This document shows, piece after piece, positions 1 to 11,545 of a stretch of 64,000 nucleotides of DNA (positions are counted from its first letter, which is position 1; every line of letters starts with the position of its first letter). The DNA lies in the NCBI RefSeq assembly GCF_016086655.4, contig NC_052137.2, forward strand, positions 2,480,001-2,544,000. The letters are read 5' to 3'. The position numbers and the translations under genes were made by a program. Below the pieces are notes generated by a model that searched no databases, had not been told where the DNA came from, and was given only the letters and a program-made list of their open reading frames with translations. The DNA is from Lepeophtheirus salmonis. Lineage: Eukaryota; Arthropoda; Copepoda; Siphonostomatoida; Caligidae.

Positions 1-1409
1 CAAAATTACTTTTTTTTCAACTAATATTTAAAAATAAAAAATATTATTTAGGGTACCAACTACACAAATTTTCACATGTATTTGAGATATTCTAAAGTTT
101 TTATATTACGTAACATTTGAGTAAGAAAATGGAAGGAGAAAAAAAAAGGAAAATGAAAGCTGTACGAAAATGATTCATAAAACAAAGCAATGAGGGGCTC
201 GATTTAGAATTGCTAATGAAGTAGATATTTTTGAAGCAAATCTGGATAAGAAGCATCTAAAATTTAGTAAATAAAAAGCTTGTTGGAATCAATTCCAAAC
301 ACATCTGTACAATCAGAGCAGGGACAGACGAATGATTGACAATTTTGACATAAACTTATTTTTTTTAGGAAAACCAAATTTGACAAAAAATATTTTTGAC
401 AATTTACCGTTTTTATTTTTTATAAGAAACACAATTCAATAATTTTTTTATAAAAATTGACATTTAAATTTATAATCGAAAGATCATATTTTTATTTTAC
501 AATTTGATTAGATTTGTTTGCTTTAAAACAAAGAGCTAATTTTCGATGCATTAAATAATTGAGATATTTTTTTTTCTTTTCTACAAATTTGACAATTAGG
601 TTTTAGTGTTCTTATACAAAATTAACAATCCACTATTACCCTGAATCATCTATGGTTAACAAAGTTATTATATAAAATCTCAAAAGAATGATTTCTCATA
701 TATGACTTGTGTATGTTGGAACAAGTAAAAATCGATTAGTACAAAAATGATTCCACTCTCCGCTAAAAAAGCATAAACAGTTTTAGGGATCATTAAAAAG
801 TGTATGGCTTTGAAGCTTTGTTTAGACATAGTGTTCACATGTTTTATAGATTTTTTTTTTTTTTTTTTGATAGGCTAAAGTTTGAACATTTGATAATATT
901 TTACGACAATGTTAAAAGGATATCAAGGGTAACAACATTGTCGTTTTAGCGTTAAAAGTTTATTACAAGACAAATGCAACTATGGTAGACCAATTTATTG
1001 TCAAAATATCATACAATTTTTTTAAATTCAATATGAAGACCTTTGCCCTCAACAACATGCTTAGATCGCCCTTGAGTTTATTTTATTCCTTTGTTATTCG
1101 TTTCTTGAGGACACTCAAATTTGGTATACGTTAGGCACATGCCCTATCCCAATATGATTTAAAAAGCTGTATCATAGACGTGCTGGAATGAGCACCAGGG
1201 ACTTCGCGTGAAGCCCCTGTCGTGGGGCTTAAAATGGTGTCGGTCACATTTTCAAAAGGGGAGGGGAGGTAAGAAAGAAAAAAAGATAAGAAAACGGGGA
1301 AATCAAAATAGGATAAATTTATTCTACTACACAATAGAAAAATTATTGCTACAGCAATCATCATGAATGGCAAGGAAGATGTCCTTACTGCTACTCACAA
1401 ACTTGTAAA
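1..1409. other. AT-rich stretch, no gene seen
   Basis: AT-rich sequence without a recognisable protein or RNA gene. It holds an 18-base T run (851-868). Near 1211-1231 there is a short GC-richer hairpin in which AAGCCCC pairs with GGGGCTT. ORFs here are short and low in complexity and I do not treat them as genes. Confidence 0.5.
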
Positions 1410-1687
1410 ATGGAGGAAGTCACATAGGAAATATTCTTTTCTTGGTACGAGGCAGCAGCAAATATTCTTGACTCTGTACCGGCAACTTCCTGTTCAGCAG
1501 AAGGATAATTCTCATCCCTTCGTCATATAAAAAAATACCTGAGGAAGATTGTGTCACAGCAGTTGCAATTTTGAACATTGAATATGAAACCACTAACCTC
1601 ATTGAAGCTAATAAGATTGAGGATATAATCAACGAATTTGCAAAACAAAATGAGACTAGCAAACATTTGCTACTTGATAAATCTTGA
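1410..1687 (+). pseudogene. hAT-type transposase C-terminal (dimerisation) domain remnant
   Basis: Decayed C-terminal end of a hAT-superfamily (DUF4371/ZMYM1-like) transposase. Near 1446-1559 the plus strand reads SCSAEG, one stop, then FSSLRHIKKYLRK. This matches the signature of the hAT dimerisation domain (S-C-S-A-E-R-S-F-S-x-L-R-R-I-K-x-Y-L-R). The reading then moves to another frame at about 1557-1562 and continues AVAILNIEYETTNLIEANK and then IEDIINEFAKQNETSKH up to a TGA at 1685-1687. That is how the helix after the signature usually ends. One in-frame stop and one frameshift make it a pseudogene. The DDE catalytic part is not visible upstream, so only the tail remains. Seen: motif order and frames. 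Known: the family's hAT dimer motif. Inferred: superfamily assignment. Confidence 0.62.
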
Positions 1688-1689
1688 TG

Positions 1690-4529
1690 TCTTTTGGTTG
1701 CATAATTTAGTGTTGAATGAAAAATGTGTTAATGATAATAACATTTTGGTTTTATCAACACTATAACTGATTCATATTTAACTACGTTGTTCTTTTTGTA
1801 ATTTGAAGACATATACTCATACACATATACCTGGAGATTAGAGACTTGTCTTTATAATCACTCGGTATATAGATTGTTGGGCTTAAAATATGCGGTGACG
1901 TCTCTAATGTCAGAGCTCAGGTACGTCATTTTGAGGTCGGGCGAGGAGCAAGGCTTAGTGATTTCAGTCAATAAAAACAAATGGGTTATTTTAGAGTATG
2001 GACATGCCGGGAAAAAGGTATGTCCTTCATTACGACGTTATTTTCTCAAACTATAGTTAACTAGGGTACAGTTTGTTCCTTACAAATTGCACACGCTTTC
2101 GTATCGACGCGTATTCTAGTTTTTGTTTGGCATCTCAAAAATGTATTGATATATGCTATAACTTATTTTTTTGTCTAATTGCTTAACCATAACAGCTTAA
2201 CAATTATTATTCATAACACATTTGGACCACGATTTATCAAACCTCTACTATAACTATTTTAAAAGTGTGGAATAATTAGGGATGTAATTTTTGTAGATAA
2301 AAATTTCTTTTTACGGCATTACTTCATTATGTATTTTTTTGTCAGCTGTTGATTCCCTCTTCTGACTAGATACGTGATGGATATTTCATAATTTATTATT
2401 TTTGATGAATAAACCAAGTAATAAGTCATACTACAGCTTTGCTCTGTTTCCAAAAAGACAAGAATATAATTTCAAGATGATCCCTTGTCGTATATATAAT
2501 ATATATTTTGGATTATTTATATGCATAAATTTTATTATTTCTTTAAATACATTTTGGCTAAATTATATAAATTCAAAGGTATGGCCTCTTTTTTCACAAA
2601 ATATTACGAAGTAATATTACAATACAGTATTGAACAAAATATTATCTAGGATTTTAATATTATGAAATATATATATATGACATGCCTTGAGATTCTGCAC
2701 TGGTTTGACTGCAAAGATTGGAAAAATTCAACATTTGTATTCTTGGACGTTATACATGTTTTCTAAATGAAATTTCATGTAAAATTCAAATTTAGATTCA
2801 GAATTACAAAATATGTAATCGGTTTTTTAAATATACTCGTTTTTGTAAAGTTATGACTAGTCTGTCATTGCTCAAAACTTATGTAAGAAACAACTAAACA
2901 TTTAGTTTTATTTTAAATTTATGGCAACTATTTATCATTTTAACATAAATTATGATATTTTTAAGTAAATAATCTATAGGTCTACAAAATTAGGATTTCA
3001 AATTTTTTGTCAAGCAAAAACTGTCTTTTTGGGGCAAAAAATGTCACAATTTCAAATTTATTTGCCAAATTATATAAAATACAGAATTGAAACTTAAAAA
3101 ATCATAATCTACTTTCCCCTTGTCTTCCACTTTAGATATTTTCTTACAATTTTGGAAGTGAAACTTGGGTCAAATCTCCATCATGTCATATATGCAATTC
3201 ATTAAAAAAATTATGGATAAATAATATGACAATCATAGTCTGGGAGTAGTTAAGAGATAAATAGCGGTTGGTATGATTGACTTAATTGACTAACTACATA
3301 TGATTTCATGTTATGTTATTGTTTTTGAAGGGAAGGTTGCGTGCTGCAACAAAGGTAAGGACGTGTCGTAGTGCTTTCCAAAAATCCTATCCCTCGTCAA
3401 CATTAAATTTACACACTGTATGTATATTATACTTGGAGTGATATAAAGAAGTGAAAAGTATCCATTTTAAACGAAGTAAAAAACTTGCATATCTGGGTAT
3501 AAAAAAATAAACAGCAAATGAAGATATAAAAAACGTGGAAATGTGTTTTCATCGTTTTGCATCATAAAACTAATATATTTACAAAATATAAAAAAATATA
3601 TAAGAAAAAGTTTATTACAATACGTTTTACTACATGAAAGGATAGCCCCTTTGTCTATTGCTAGAGAGAAATAATAGATGGGTTCCGCACAGATAACGCA
3701 ACGAAACATTAATCTACTAACTTTGTTTTACAAAATTATGTACATTAAAAATATAAAAATATTTAAAAAAATTAAGGATCCTTTACTTAGTCAGTTCACG
3801 AGCTGTGTCGGGAAATATTACATTGTTAAGTAATCATTTACTCATAATATCTTACTCCTTGAAAAAGTAATTTATTTTTATTACTTATTATTAGAATCAA
3901 GAGAAATAATATTACTTTACTTTATATAATTTATTTTTTCAACTGGGTCTCTTAACAGATTTCGTCTCAACTCAGCAATCTTCTATGGAGGGATGAATTT
4001 ACATTAGTTATTGAGTGGGATGATATTCAAGCACTTCGAACGATATGTACTTGTGCTGAAAGAATCCTTATAAAAGATTCTCCGATCATTTTCGTTGTCA
4101 AATGTTATGATAATACATTTGACATTTTTTAACTTTGTTAAAAACTATATGTATTATGTTCCTTTAGGAAAAGGCTTCCAAGAAGCTCGTCTAAATAAAT
4201 ACTTGCTCAAATGACTAAGATGACACTCGTTGAAATTAATGTTAATATAAATAAATGCACGCATATAGTTATATATACACGTACACACATGATAGATGTG
4301 GTAACCAGTCTAAACAGATTAAAATTTAGTGATGAAATCGGGTGCATTTTTTAGGTCGACTATCTTTTTTAATTTGGCAACCTGAAGAGTGAATTTCCTT
4401 ATCTTAATCTGTTGTCTTTATTATTACATTCCTGACGAGTCAACTTTATTTCTACTTCGTACAAGCAATCATTGATATATACAAAGATCGGTTCGAACAT
4501 CTGCGTGTGCTCATTTTAAGAAGGAGTGT
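1690..4529. other. AT-rich stretch, no gene recognised
   Basis: No recognisable gene. The most protein-like piece is a 60-codon plus-strand ORF at 1874-2056 with less biased composition than its surroundings, including the segment LRYVILRSGEEQGLVISVNK. I cannot assign it and it may be chance. The rest is AT-rich with short A and T runs. Confidence 0.4.
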
Positions 4530-4695
4530 TACTTAGAAGATTTGCTGCGGAGTTATAATTAAAAGTCTTTGTTGGACACGGAGTAGAATTAAGGATCAAA
4601 ATCGGAGTAATTATAATGATTTAAAGCCACATTCAGAGAGCTAAACTACTCTCCTCTAGAATATTTTCAAATTGACATGATGAGAATGTTGGTTT
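4530..4695 (+). repeat. Copy of the dispersed 273-bp repeat family (partial)
   Basis: It carries the landmarks of the family in order: GGAGTTATAA, then TTGTTGGACACGGAGTAGAA, GGATCAAAATCGGAGTAAT, then GAGAGCTAAACTACTCTCCT and CAAATTGACA. The same order of landmarks recurs near 18.1, 37.3, 43.1, 43.4, 44.9, 58.9, 59.2 and 59.5 kb, always on the plus strand. No coding potential is visible and the class is unknown. Confidence 0.5.
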
Positions 4696-6790
4696 TCGGT
4701 TTCTTTTTTAGAACATGCCTAAAATGTTCCCAATTAGAATCACATTTAACATTGCTACAATGAATCGGCGAGTACTCTTCCAAAACTAATTTCAACAACA
4801 TTCTTGTATTGTGTTTCTATTGTACTTGCATGCCTACAATGTGAGGATGGGTTGCATTGACTTTTTGTTACTTGTCTTCTTTATCGGATTGAGATATTTT
4901 CGAAATAATTTTATTAATAACAAACTTAATCTAGTAAAATGCAATAAGTTATTACATAAATTCAAAAGTAATTTTCTTTTATCACTTATTTTGGAAAGTA
5001 ATATCGTTGTAATATTAGTTACTATTAAATAGTAACTTATTACAGTAATAGATTTGTGACTAGCGTTAAATTGGATTCGATAATTAAAACTCGACTAGGT
5101 TTCACAAATAAGGACTCTACACAAAAGTTAAAAATCTTGAATTTATTGGATTTTAAATTATTTTTCAACGCGTTTTCTCTCATGTTTTTAAGTTTTTTTG
5201 TTAGGTACATTCAAAATACTCATAAAGCATTTTATATATTTCTAGGGTTGTAAATTGTAAGAATTTCGGATTGTAAAAAAAAAGCAAAACAAAAATACAC
5301 ATGGTAACCCTGAGAATTTGAAACATCATCGAGAGGAGAGCAGATACGCCGTCATAATGTTACGTTAAATTAACTGCAAGAAGCAATGTGATGAGAAAAA
5401 TACACTTATCCGACTTTGTATTGAGCAAATTCATCCACAGAAGATAGTCCGATCCACCCCGAGTCAAACAAGGACTTATTTGAGTATAATACTCGACATA
5501 AGTTAAACATTTTTTTTACACATTAAAGTAAACAATAAATATATTACAGCACAATTATATTAAAAATGACATCAGTAGACAGGTCTATAAAAAAGAATAA
5601 AAAGCTCCAAAGTTAAGGCATAAAAAATTCGTTCAAAAAACACACCATAAAATAATCTGAAAGAAAATATCTTTAAATACTTAATAAAACCAAAAATATA
5701 ATGTTCTGCAATACATACTATTCCATTAGTGTAAACCTTCCCTTGCATTCTCATAGTATGTATATATAGTACATACTAGTTTTTGTTAAAATAACATTGA
5801 TCGTTCTATGGCATAGGCCATTAAACAAGGTTAAATGCATCCCTATCGAGTTAACATTCGAATGTATTCTCTAGTAAAATTTTAAACTCTCACATATACG
5901 TCATTTAAAATCAAACTTTCTCTGAAAAAATGGTCTGTGATTTATAATGTTCTGCATAAAAGGCACTTCCCTCTCTTATCTCTATAAAAATTGGATCCCA
6001 CTTCGAGAATTCCAGTAAATTTTCTATATATGAACCATTTTTATGCAGATGTAAACAATATATTCCTAAAAGTATTGAACCATGAAGACAAAAATGATAA
6101 CAACATTTCAAAAAAAAAAAAAAATCAGATTACCTAGAACAAAAAAAATCAGACACTAAAACATGTTTTTATTTATCAACCTACACATTGGAGATGATAA
6201 AACTTAGAAAATATCTTCCCACTGATTATAAAAAGTACATTCTCATAAAAGTATCTTTTATAAGGAAAAAAACTCATTAATATAGCAATTGTAAGATCTT
6301 TATTATTTTTTATTTAATTTAATGTTCTTTGAATTGGTCGGATGAAGTTGCATTGTTTAAGTATAATTAAACATTATGTTATTACAATTACTCCACTTGA
6401 GCTTCTAATTGTCTTTTAAGTCAATTTACATACATTTCTAATGACTGTAAATAAATATTCAATAAAATAACATTATTATTGTTCAATATATCCTACTTTA
6501 CAAGCAAGACAGCCTCAATACGCTGGCGAACAGATTGGCCTCTTTTGATGATAAAGGATGTTTCCATTGTGTACCACACTGCCATTATCACAATTCTTAT
6601 TCGAATTCAAATTTGGATAAAATGTCGGGAGACATTCTTCTCCAAGACACCCACAATTGCAAAGTTTAGGAGATTAAGGTAAGGGCTGTAGAAGGGTGAG
6701 ATGAAGGCCTTTGATAAGTCAGACCTATTTTTGTACATAAGTTTTAGTTCATCTTGGCTATAAAAGGCGAGGGATTCTCAATCTTTTTTT
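4696..6790. other. AT-rich stretch, no gene recognised
   Basis: No gene recognised. Short ORFs here encode mostly Phe, Ile, Leu, Tyr and Lys, as expected by chance in AT-rich DNA. A 14-base A run lies near 6111-6124. Confidence 0.45.
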
Positions 6791-7215
6791 AGTGATGTAC
6801 CCCTTGTAAAATATTTATTTGAACCAGCAAAAAATATTTCATATTTTGGAGAAGGATTGGTTTTTTGCATTTTTTTTCTTCAAAATCCATAGCTATTCTT
6901 TAACAAAAAAAAATGATAAAATAAGCAAAAGTCCTTATCTTTTCACTCAATAAAAATAAAATTTTTGTAAACAACTTTCAATAAACCATGTTTATTCTTA
7001 AAAAATTAATTTTTTGAAGAAAAAAAAAATTCTAAATTAATGTTTTTAGATCAAAAATTTCAAATATAGCATTTTTTGTGCATAATTTATTCATCCAGCT
7101 AATAATAATCTTTTTTTAAACTAATTCAAATATTAAATTTTTTTAGTAAAAAACAAAAATTGCTTAGTTTGGAGTGGATAGTCCCTCTAACCCACGCCAT
7201 GCAGAAGCCCTAAGT
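6770..7215. repeat. Possible hAT-like end plus AT-rich MITE-like block
   Basis: It starts with a phrase like GGATTCTCAATCTTTTTTTA followed by GTGATGTACCCC. This resembles the ends of Charlie-type hAT elements, which begin CAGTGGTTCTCAA and then a long T run. The following 350 bases are degenerate AAAATTT/ATTTTT runs similar to the insides of the MITEs at 12.6, 25.3 and 55.6 kb. It finishes with a GC-richer piece (CACGCCATGCAGAAGCCC). The assignment is weak because I see no clean matching far end. Confidence 0.28.
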
Positions 7216-8505
7216 TGTGTACCACTTAAATATTCTTTCAAATCTCAAGTAACCCAAGTGTTAACTTAACTGATGGAAGTGTCAACGGTCACTGGAGCCT
7301 TCTAGGCACTAACCCCGGCGCAGTAAGATGGCATATGTTATACTTTTTGTTGTTGTTACTCATACATCTTTACGTTTAGAGACGCTTCGCATAAATACAA
7401 AATTTGTAAATGATTGTTTCAGCCGTCGTTTGTTAGCAACAAATAAAATAAAATGGACATTAACGTAATTAAGGGATACTCTATGTTTTGGGTCCACACA
7501 CTTTATTGTTCATTGATTATATGTAATTGTTTGGAGCTTATAAAAAATCGATGTTCAGAAGGCTAATTAGAAGGGGGAAGGTAGAAACATTGACAGCTGA
7601 CAACCACATATACTGTAAGTTTTGTATATTGGAAATAGCGCCGCTTTTGTTTATTGCAAGATTTTTAAATATTTATTTGCTATACCACGATACTTGTTTA
7701 TAATAGAAAAAGTACTTTCTTAATTATACTCTTCTTCTTCCCTTGAAATAATATTATCCAACAAATTAATCATTTAATCAAATAAATGTCATTTATTCCC
7801 TTCCTTTCTCTCTTTATTTAGACATTCCAATCATTTTTAAGGGAGTAGCATTGAGTTAGAGGGTCATACAATTAATTATGTGCTTGCCAACATATTTATT
7901 AAGATGAACTCAAAATTCATATTCTCTAAATTGTTTTTCTTTCAAGTATAATACATAGAGAAAGAAAGACATGCAATTGACTATATACTCAATTGCAGAT
8001 AAATGAATTTCAATTCTGAAGGTGTTATAAAAAAAAGCCTATTACAACTTTCCTGCCGCTGCTTTTGACCCCAAAGATAATATACGGTCAATTTCCCTAC
8101 CTAAATGTCTTTGTTTTATCTATGTATTTATTTTACAAAAGTCCTTTATTTAGAGTTTAAGAAATTTTTAATTCGGAGTCAAGCCTATCGACCAGTTTTA
8201 GATTGCATAAAGAATACAACGATACAAAGTTCATTTTTGAAACTATTAGTTGAATAATTTTTTATTCATTTGGTCCAGATTTTTGGATTGAAGGGACACG
8301 TTCATTTAAGTTTATGGTAAATCTAAAAAGTCTATTGAGATTTGTTTTTCTTTTTATAAATGAAGAAATGATCGTTAAATTATTTACTAGAATATATATA
8401 CAAAACCAGAATGTATTTTTTTTACATCCCTTTTGGATGGTTACCATATAAGAGATTTTCTAAATAATAAAAAAAAATCAAAATGAAGAATTTAAAAAAA
8501 ACTCA
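7216..8505. other. No gene recognised
   Basis: AT-rich sequence without recognisable coding or RNA genes up to the first tRNA-Trp. On the minus strand the stretch just left of 8506 lies downstream of that tRNA and carries its T-run terminator. Confidence 0.45.
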
Positions 8506-8577
8506 TGACCCCGACGTGATTCGAACACGCAGCCTTCTGATCTGGAGTCAGACGCGCTACCGTTGCGCCACGGAGTC
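8506..8577 (-). tRNA. tRNA-Trp: tRNA-Trp (anticodon CCA), intact
   Basis: A 72-nt cloverleaf. The acceptor stem GACTCCG pairs with CGGGGTC (one G-U pair), followed by discriminator A. The D stem is GCGC/GCGC. The anticodon stem TCTGA/TCAGA holds loop CTCCAGA with anticodon CCA (Trp). The T arm GCGTG-TTCGAAT-CACGT carries the B-box. There is no intron and CCA is not encoded. Downstream on the minus strand a run of eight T follows within a few bases (complement of the A run near 8494-8501), a good RNA polymerase III terminator. It is identical in sequence to the other five intact copies, which argues for recent duplication or gene conversion. Its flanks differ from the 390-bp unit shared by the copies at 10751 and 11142. 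Confidence 0.96.
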
Positions 8578-9469
8578 TTTTATCTTAATTTTGTTAATTC
8601 TAAACTATATTATCAAAGGTAAGAGGGTATGGTTTCGATATTATTTTATTAGGGGAGAACTTAGAATTATTATAAATCTGACAAATATTCAAGATACATA
8701 AGACGGAACATTAACATTGACGGTCACAAAACTATTAGATATAATGATACATAATATTTCCTCTTTCCCTCAGGACAAGGATAATAAAAAATAAATTCAA
8801 GATATTTGAAATGAGATTTGATTATTCCATTTTGTAGACTCTAAACAAATGAATATCCTATAACAGTGGCAATGACAACTATTTTTCATTCGAATAAGAA
8901 ATTGCCTTGGAGATTCCTGTTTTTTAAATTTACCTACTTTCTTAGTTATGGTCTTGTATCTGAACCAATTCATCCATCTTTAATGCAGATAACTTCTTTT
9001 CATCTTCCTTATTTAAAATGGTTTCGGATCCTTACAAATTTAATTGAGGTAGCTTAAGAATGTAGGATTTAGTGCTTCGACCATAAAAATTGTCTTTAAT
9101 TTCTTCATCTGAAGGGTATTTTTCTACTCTTCTTACACAAACTCTAAGTTTTTTTGGCCCTTTTCTATATACCCCTTTTAATTTAGCTTGGATAATCCTC
9201 CGGTAATATTCCTAATTTTTTACGTAATACCTACGACATTAAATTCTGAACATTTTCCTTCACAATTATAAATTCTTCTTCAATCTCTTCACATCCAAAA
9301 TATACATTTAAAATAATGGATCCTATTTGATCGAAAGTTGTTGATTAAGATCCATTTAAAAAGGTCTCTTAATGGCTAATAAATTTTTGAAGGTTATTCC
9401 AATCTCTTTCAAAAATATTCATACACAATAGATACCTTATTATAAGAATCTGAAATATGATTTCAAAGG
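8578..9469. other. No clear gene; possible continuation of gag-pol remnant
   Basis: AT-rich. On the minus strand near 9065-9180 a stretch reads RKGPKKLRVCVRRVEKYPSD followed by EEIKDNFYGRSTKSY. This looks like real protein and lies downstream of the gag remnant at 9470-10030, so it may be part of the same retroelement. I see no protease or reverse transcriptase motif. Confidence 0.3.
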
Positions 9470-10030
9470 CATTTTCCGTCTAAATATTTTAATTGAACTT
9501 GTATTGCCGATAAAGGACTAAATGTGTTTGCGTTTCTTACCATGACTTTTTGGTTTATCACGATTTCATTCTTTTGGCCTTTGGCACTTTGAAATGGTCA
9601 ATTGCTTTGCATTTTCGGCATTCCTGTTTCCATGCGGGACATTTATTGAAAATATGGGCTCTTGAGCAGTTTATATCATCAAGAGGATATTTCCTAAAAC
9701 TAGTTATGTCTTTACAAAATCTTTAATCCCTGAATTTTCTGCTTGGGATCTTTCAGATTTTCACAAAATTTAATTTTTCATCATTCCTTGTCTACATTTC
9801 ATCAGCTCGAAATCTATCAATAACTTTTTGTAGAGTATAATTTTTTTTTCTATGGTCATAAGCATTTTTTTTTCTTTTCTTCATCTTGAAGACCTTCAAT
9901 TAACTCAAAATCGATATTTTCTTCTAAACAGTCCTTATTTGCAATTGGATCACTTAATTATGCACGATTTGCAGTTCGAGTTACCTCTACGTAGAAGTCC
10001 TCAAAAGATTGACCTTTTTTTTAAACATGG
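9470..10030 (-). pseudogene. Gypsy-like LTR retrotransposon gag remnant with zinc knuckles
   Basis: The minus strand encodes pieces of a Gag polyprotein. Around 9965-10025 it reads QSFEDFYVEVTRTANRA, then SDPIANKDCLEENIDFELIE and GLQDEEKK. This is the typical layout of a gypsy/Ty3 capsid segment (xxGExFExFxxxLxxLAxxCxF...RDxxVxGI). Near 9780-9860 follow KVIDRFRADEM and NDEKLNF. Further downstream (9575-9670) lies a nucleocapsid-like double zinc knuckle. The first reads CSRAHIFNKCPAW and has lost its leading Cys. The second reads CRKCKAIDHFKVP, with the final Cys of C-x2-C-x4-H-x4-C lost. Stops and frame changes make it inactive. I see no LTRs. It abuts tRNA-Trp array A. Family assignment is inference from motif layout. 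Confidence 0.6.
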
Positions 10031-10356
10031 TTGAAATTTAATTTTGTCAAGGATGATGGTGTTTTGAGAGTAAAAGTATTGTCGATATTTTTATTAATCT
10101 GGATATATCTTGGTAAATACGATCAAACTTTTCATAAAAAACTTTATCTTAAAATTTTTTTATTCAACTGATCCGCAGATTTTTTTAATACAAAGAAATA
10201 AGTTCATTGAATTTAACAATTCAAAAAAAATATATTAACAATCACTTCTTCGAATGTATATTTACCAAATTTTTACATTTCTAATTAACACAAGTGGAGA
10301 TTTTCCAATCATATGATAAAGTATTTATCAAAATAGAAAAAATGATATGTTTTTTT

Positions 10357-10428
10357 TGACCCCACGTGAGATAAACACGCAGCATTTCTGATCTATAGTC
10401 AACTATTTACCGTTGCAATAAACGGAGA
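10357..10428 (-). pseudogene. tRNA-Trp pseudogene (degenerate, full length)
   Basis: Aligns base for base over 72 positions with the intact tRNA-Trp but carries many substitutions. The T loop is changed from TTCGAAT to TTATCTC. The anticodon loop reads CTATAGA, so the anticodon position is no longer CCA. The anticodon stem is mispaired and the acceptor end is altered. A working B-box is lost, so transcription is unlikely. It occupies the tRNA position of the first recognisable 390-bp unit in array A. Confidence 0.8.
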
Positions 10429-10750
10429 TAATATGCTTATTAACCGGTCTTACAATGAACTCAAAATCCAATGAAAAAATATTATTTTCAGAAAGTAATA
10501 ACAGTATTTACATTTTTTTTTATTAATCTGGATTTAAGGTAACAAACGACGCGATCATAAAAAAGAAAAACTGGAAATTTCTTTTTTGATTGGATATATT
10601 TTTTTAAGTATAAAGAAATAAACTCTAAAACCTTACCAAAAATATATTAACAACCACTTCTTCGAATGATTAACACAAGTGGAGATTTTCCAATCATATT
10701 TTTACATTTCTAAATGATAAAGTATTTATCAAAATAGAAAAACTGAATTT

Positions 10751-10822
10751 TGACCCCGACGTGATTCGAACACGCAGCCTTCTGATCTGGAGTCAGACGC
10801 GCTACCGTTGCGCCACGGAGTC
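10751..10822 (-). tRNA. tRNA-Trp: tRNA-Trp (anticodon CCA), intact
   Basis: A 72-nt cloverleaf identical to the copy at 8506: acceptor GACTCCG/CGGGGTC, anticodon CCA in loop CTCCAGA, T loop TTCGAAT, discriminator A. On the minus strand the 3' end is followed by AAAATTCAG and then five T, a usable polymerase III stop. The 5' flank GGTTAATAAGCTT is the same as at 11142, 47832 and 48222. It lies in a 390-bp tandem unit. Confidence 0.96.
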
Positions 10823-11141
10823 AAGCTTATTAACCGGTTTTACAATGAAGTTAAAATCCAATGAAAAAGTATTATTTTCAGAAATTAATAACAGTATTTA
10901 CATTTTTTTTTATTTATCTGGATTTAAGGTAACAAACGACGCGATCATAAAAAAGAAAAACTGGAAAATTCTTTTTTGATTGGATATATTTTTTTAAGTA
11001 TAAAGAAATAAACTCTAAAACCTTACCAAAAATATATTAACAACCACTTCTTCGAATGATTAACACAAGTGGAGATTTTCCAATCATATTTTGACATTTC
11101 TAAATGATAAAGTATTTATCAAAATAGAAAAACTGAAATTT

Positions 11142-11213
11142 TGACCCCGACGTGATTCGAACACGCAGCCTTCTGATCTGGAGTCAGACGCGCTACCGTT
11201 GCGCCACGGAGTC
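11142..11213 (-). tRNA. tRNA-Trp: tRNA-Trp (anticodon CCA), intact
   Basis: Identical 72-nt tRNA-Trp in the next tandem unit, 391 bp from the copy at 10751. All stems pair as in the other copies and the anticodon is CCA. Downstream on the minus strand come AAAATTTCAG and five T. The 5' flank differs by one base from the common flank (AGTTAATAAGCTT instead of GGTTAATAAGCTT). Confidence 0.96.
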
Positions 11214-11545
11214 AAGCTTATTAACTGGTTTTACAATAAATTCAAAATCCAATGAAAAAATATTATTTTCAAAAGTACTAGCAGTATATATATTTTTTTC
11301 ATTAATCTGGATTTAAGGAAACAAACGACGCGATCATAAAAAAGAAAAACCGGAAATTTCTTTCCTGATTGGTTATAGTTTTTAAGTATAAAGAAATAAG
11401 CTTTAAAAACTTCCCAAATATATATTTTTCGTGAGTGCAGCTTATTAACCGGTATTAGAATGAACAGAAAAAATATTATTACCATAAAGTAATAATATTG
11501 TAATTTTTTTAAAAATTGATTTAGTTTTTTGGCTACAAACAACAC

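Larger units (their letters stand above)
10040..11545 (-). repeat. tRNA-Trp tandem array A (unit about 390 bp)
   Basis: Successive units each hold a tRNA-Trp or its relic plus about 318 bp of shared flank. The tRNA ends at 10357, 10751 and 11142 are spaced 394 and 391 bp. Landmarks in every unit are TTAACCGG next to the tRNA 5' end, GAAAAAATATTATTTTCAG, CTGGATTTAAGGTAACAAAC, ACCACTTCTTCGAATG and GTGGAGATTTTCCAATCATA. Decayed partial units flank it on the left (10040-10356) and on the right (about 11430-11545, where the tRNA itself is missing). The same unit, reverse complemented, makes up 47832-48221 in array B. Confidence 0.85.

Noticed and set aside
8483..8701. Short ORF beginning in the tRNA-Trp gene
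   Set aside because: It is a translation of the antisense of a tRNA; the same frame recurs at 10761 for the same reason.
10351..10372. Antisense tRNA-Trp 3' end as a retrotransposon primer binding site
   Set aside because: The stretch extends through the whole 72-nt relic and lacks the TGG that a primer site for a CCA-bearing tRNA would carry, so it is a tRNA relic.
11231..11545. 104-codon minus-strand ORF
   Set aside because: Lies in the flank of the tRNA tandem unit; a similar frame recurs at 47949-48194 only because the unit is repeated.
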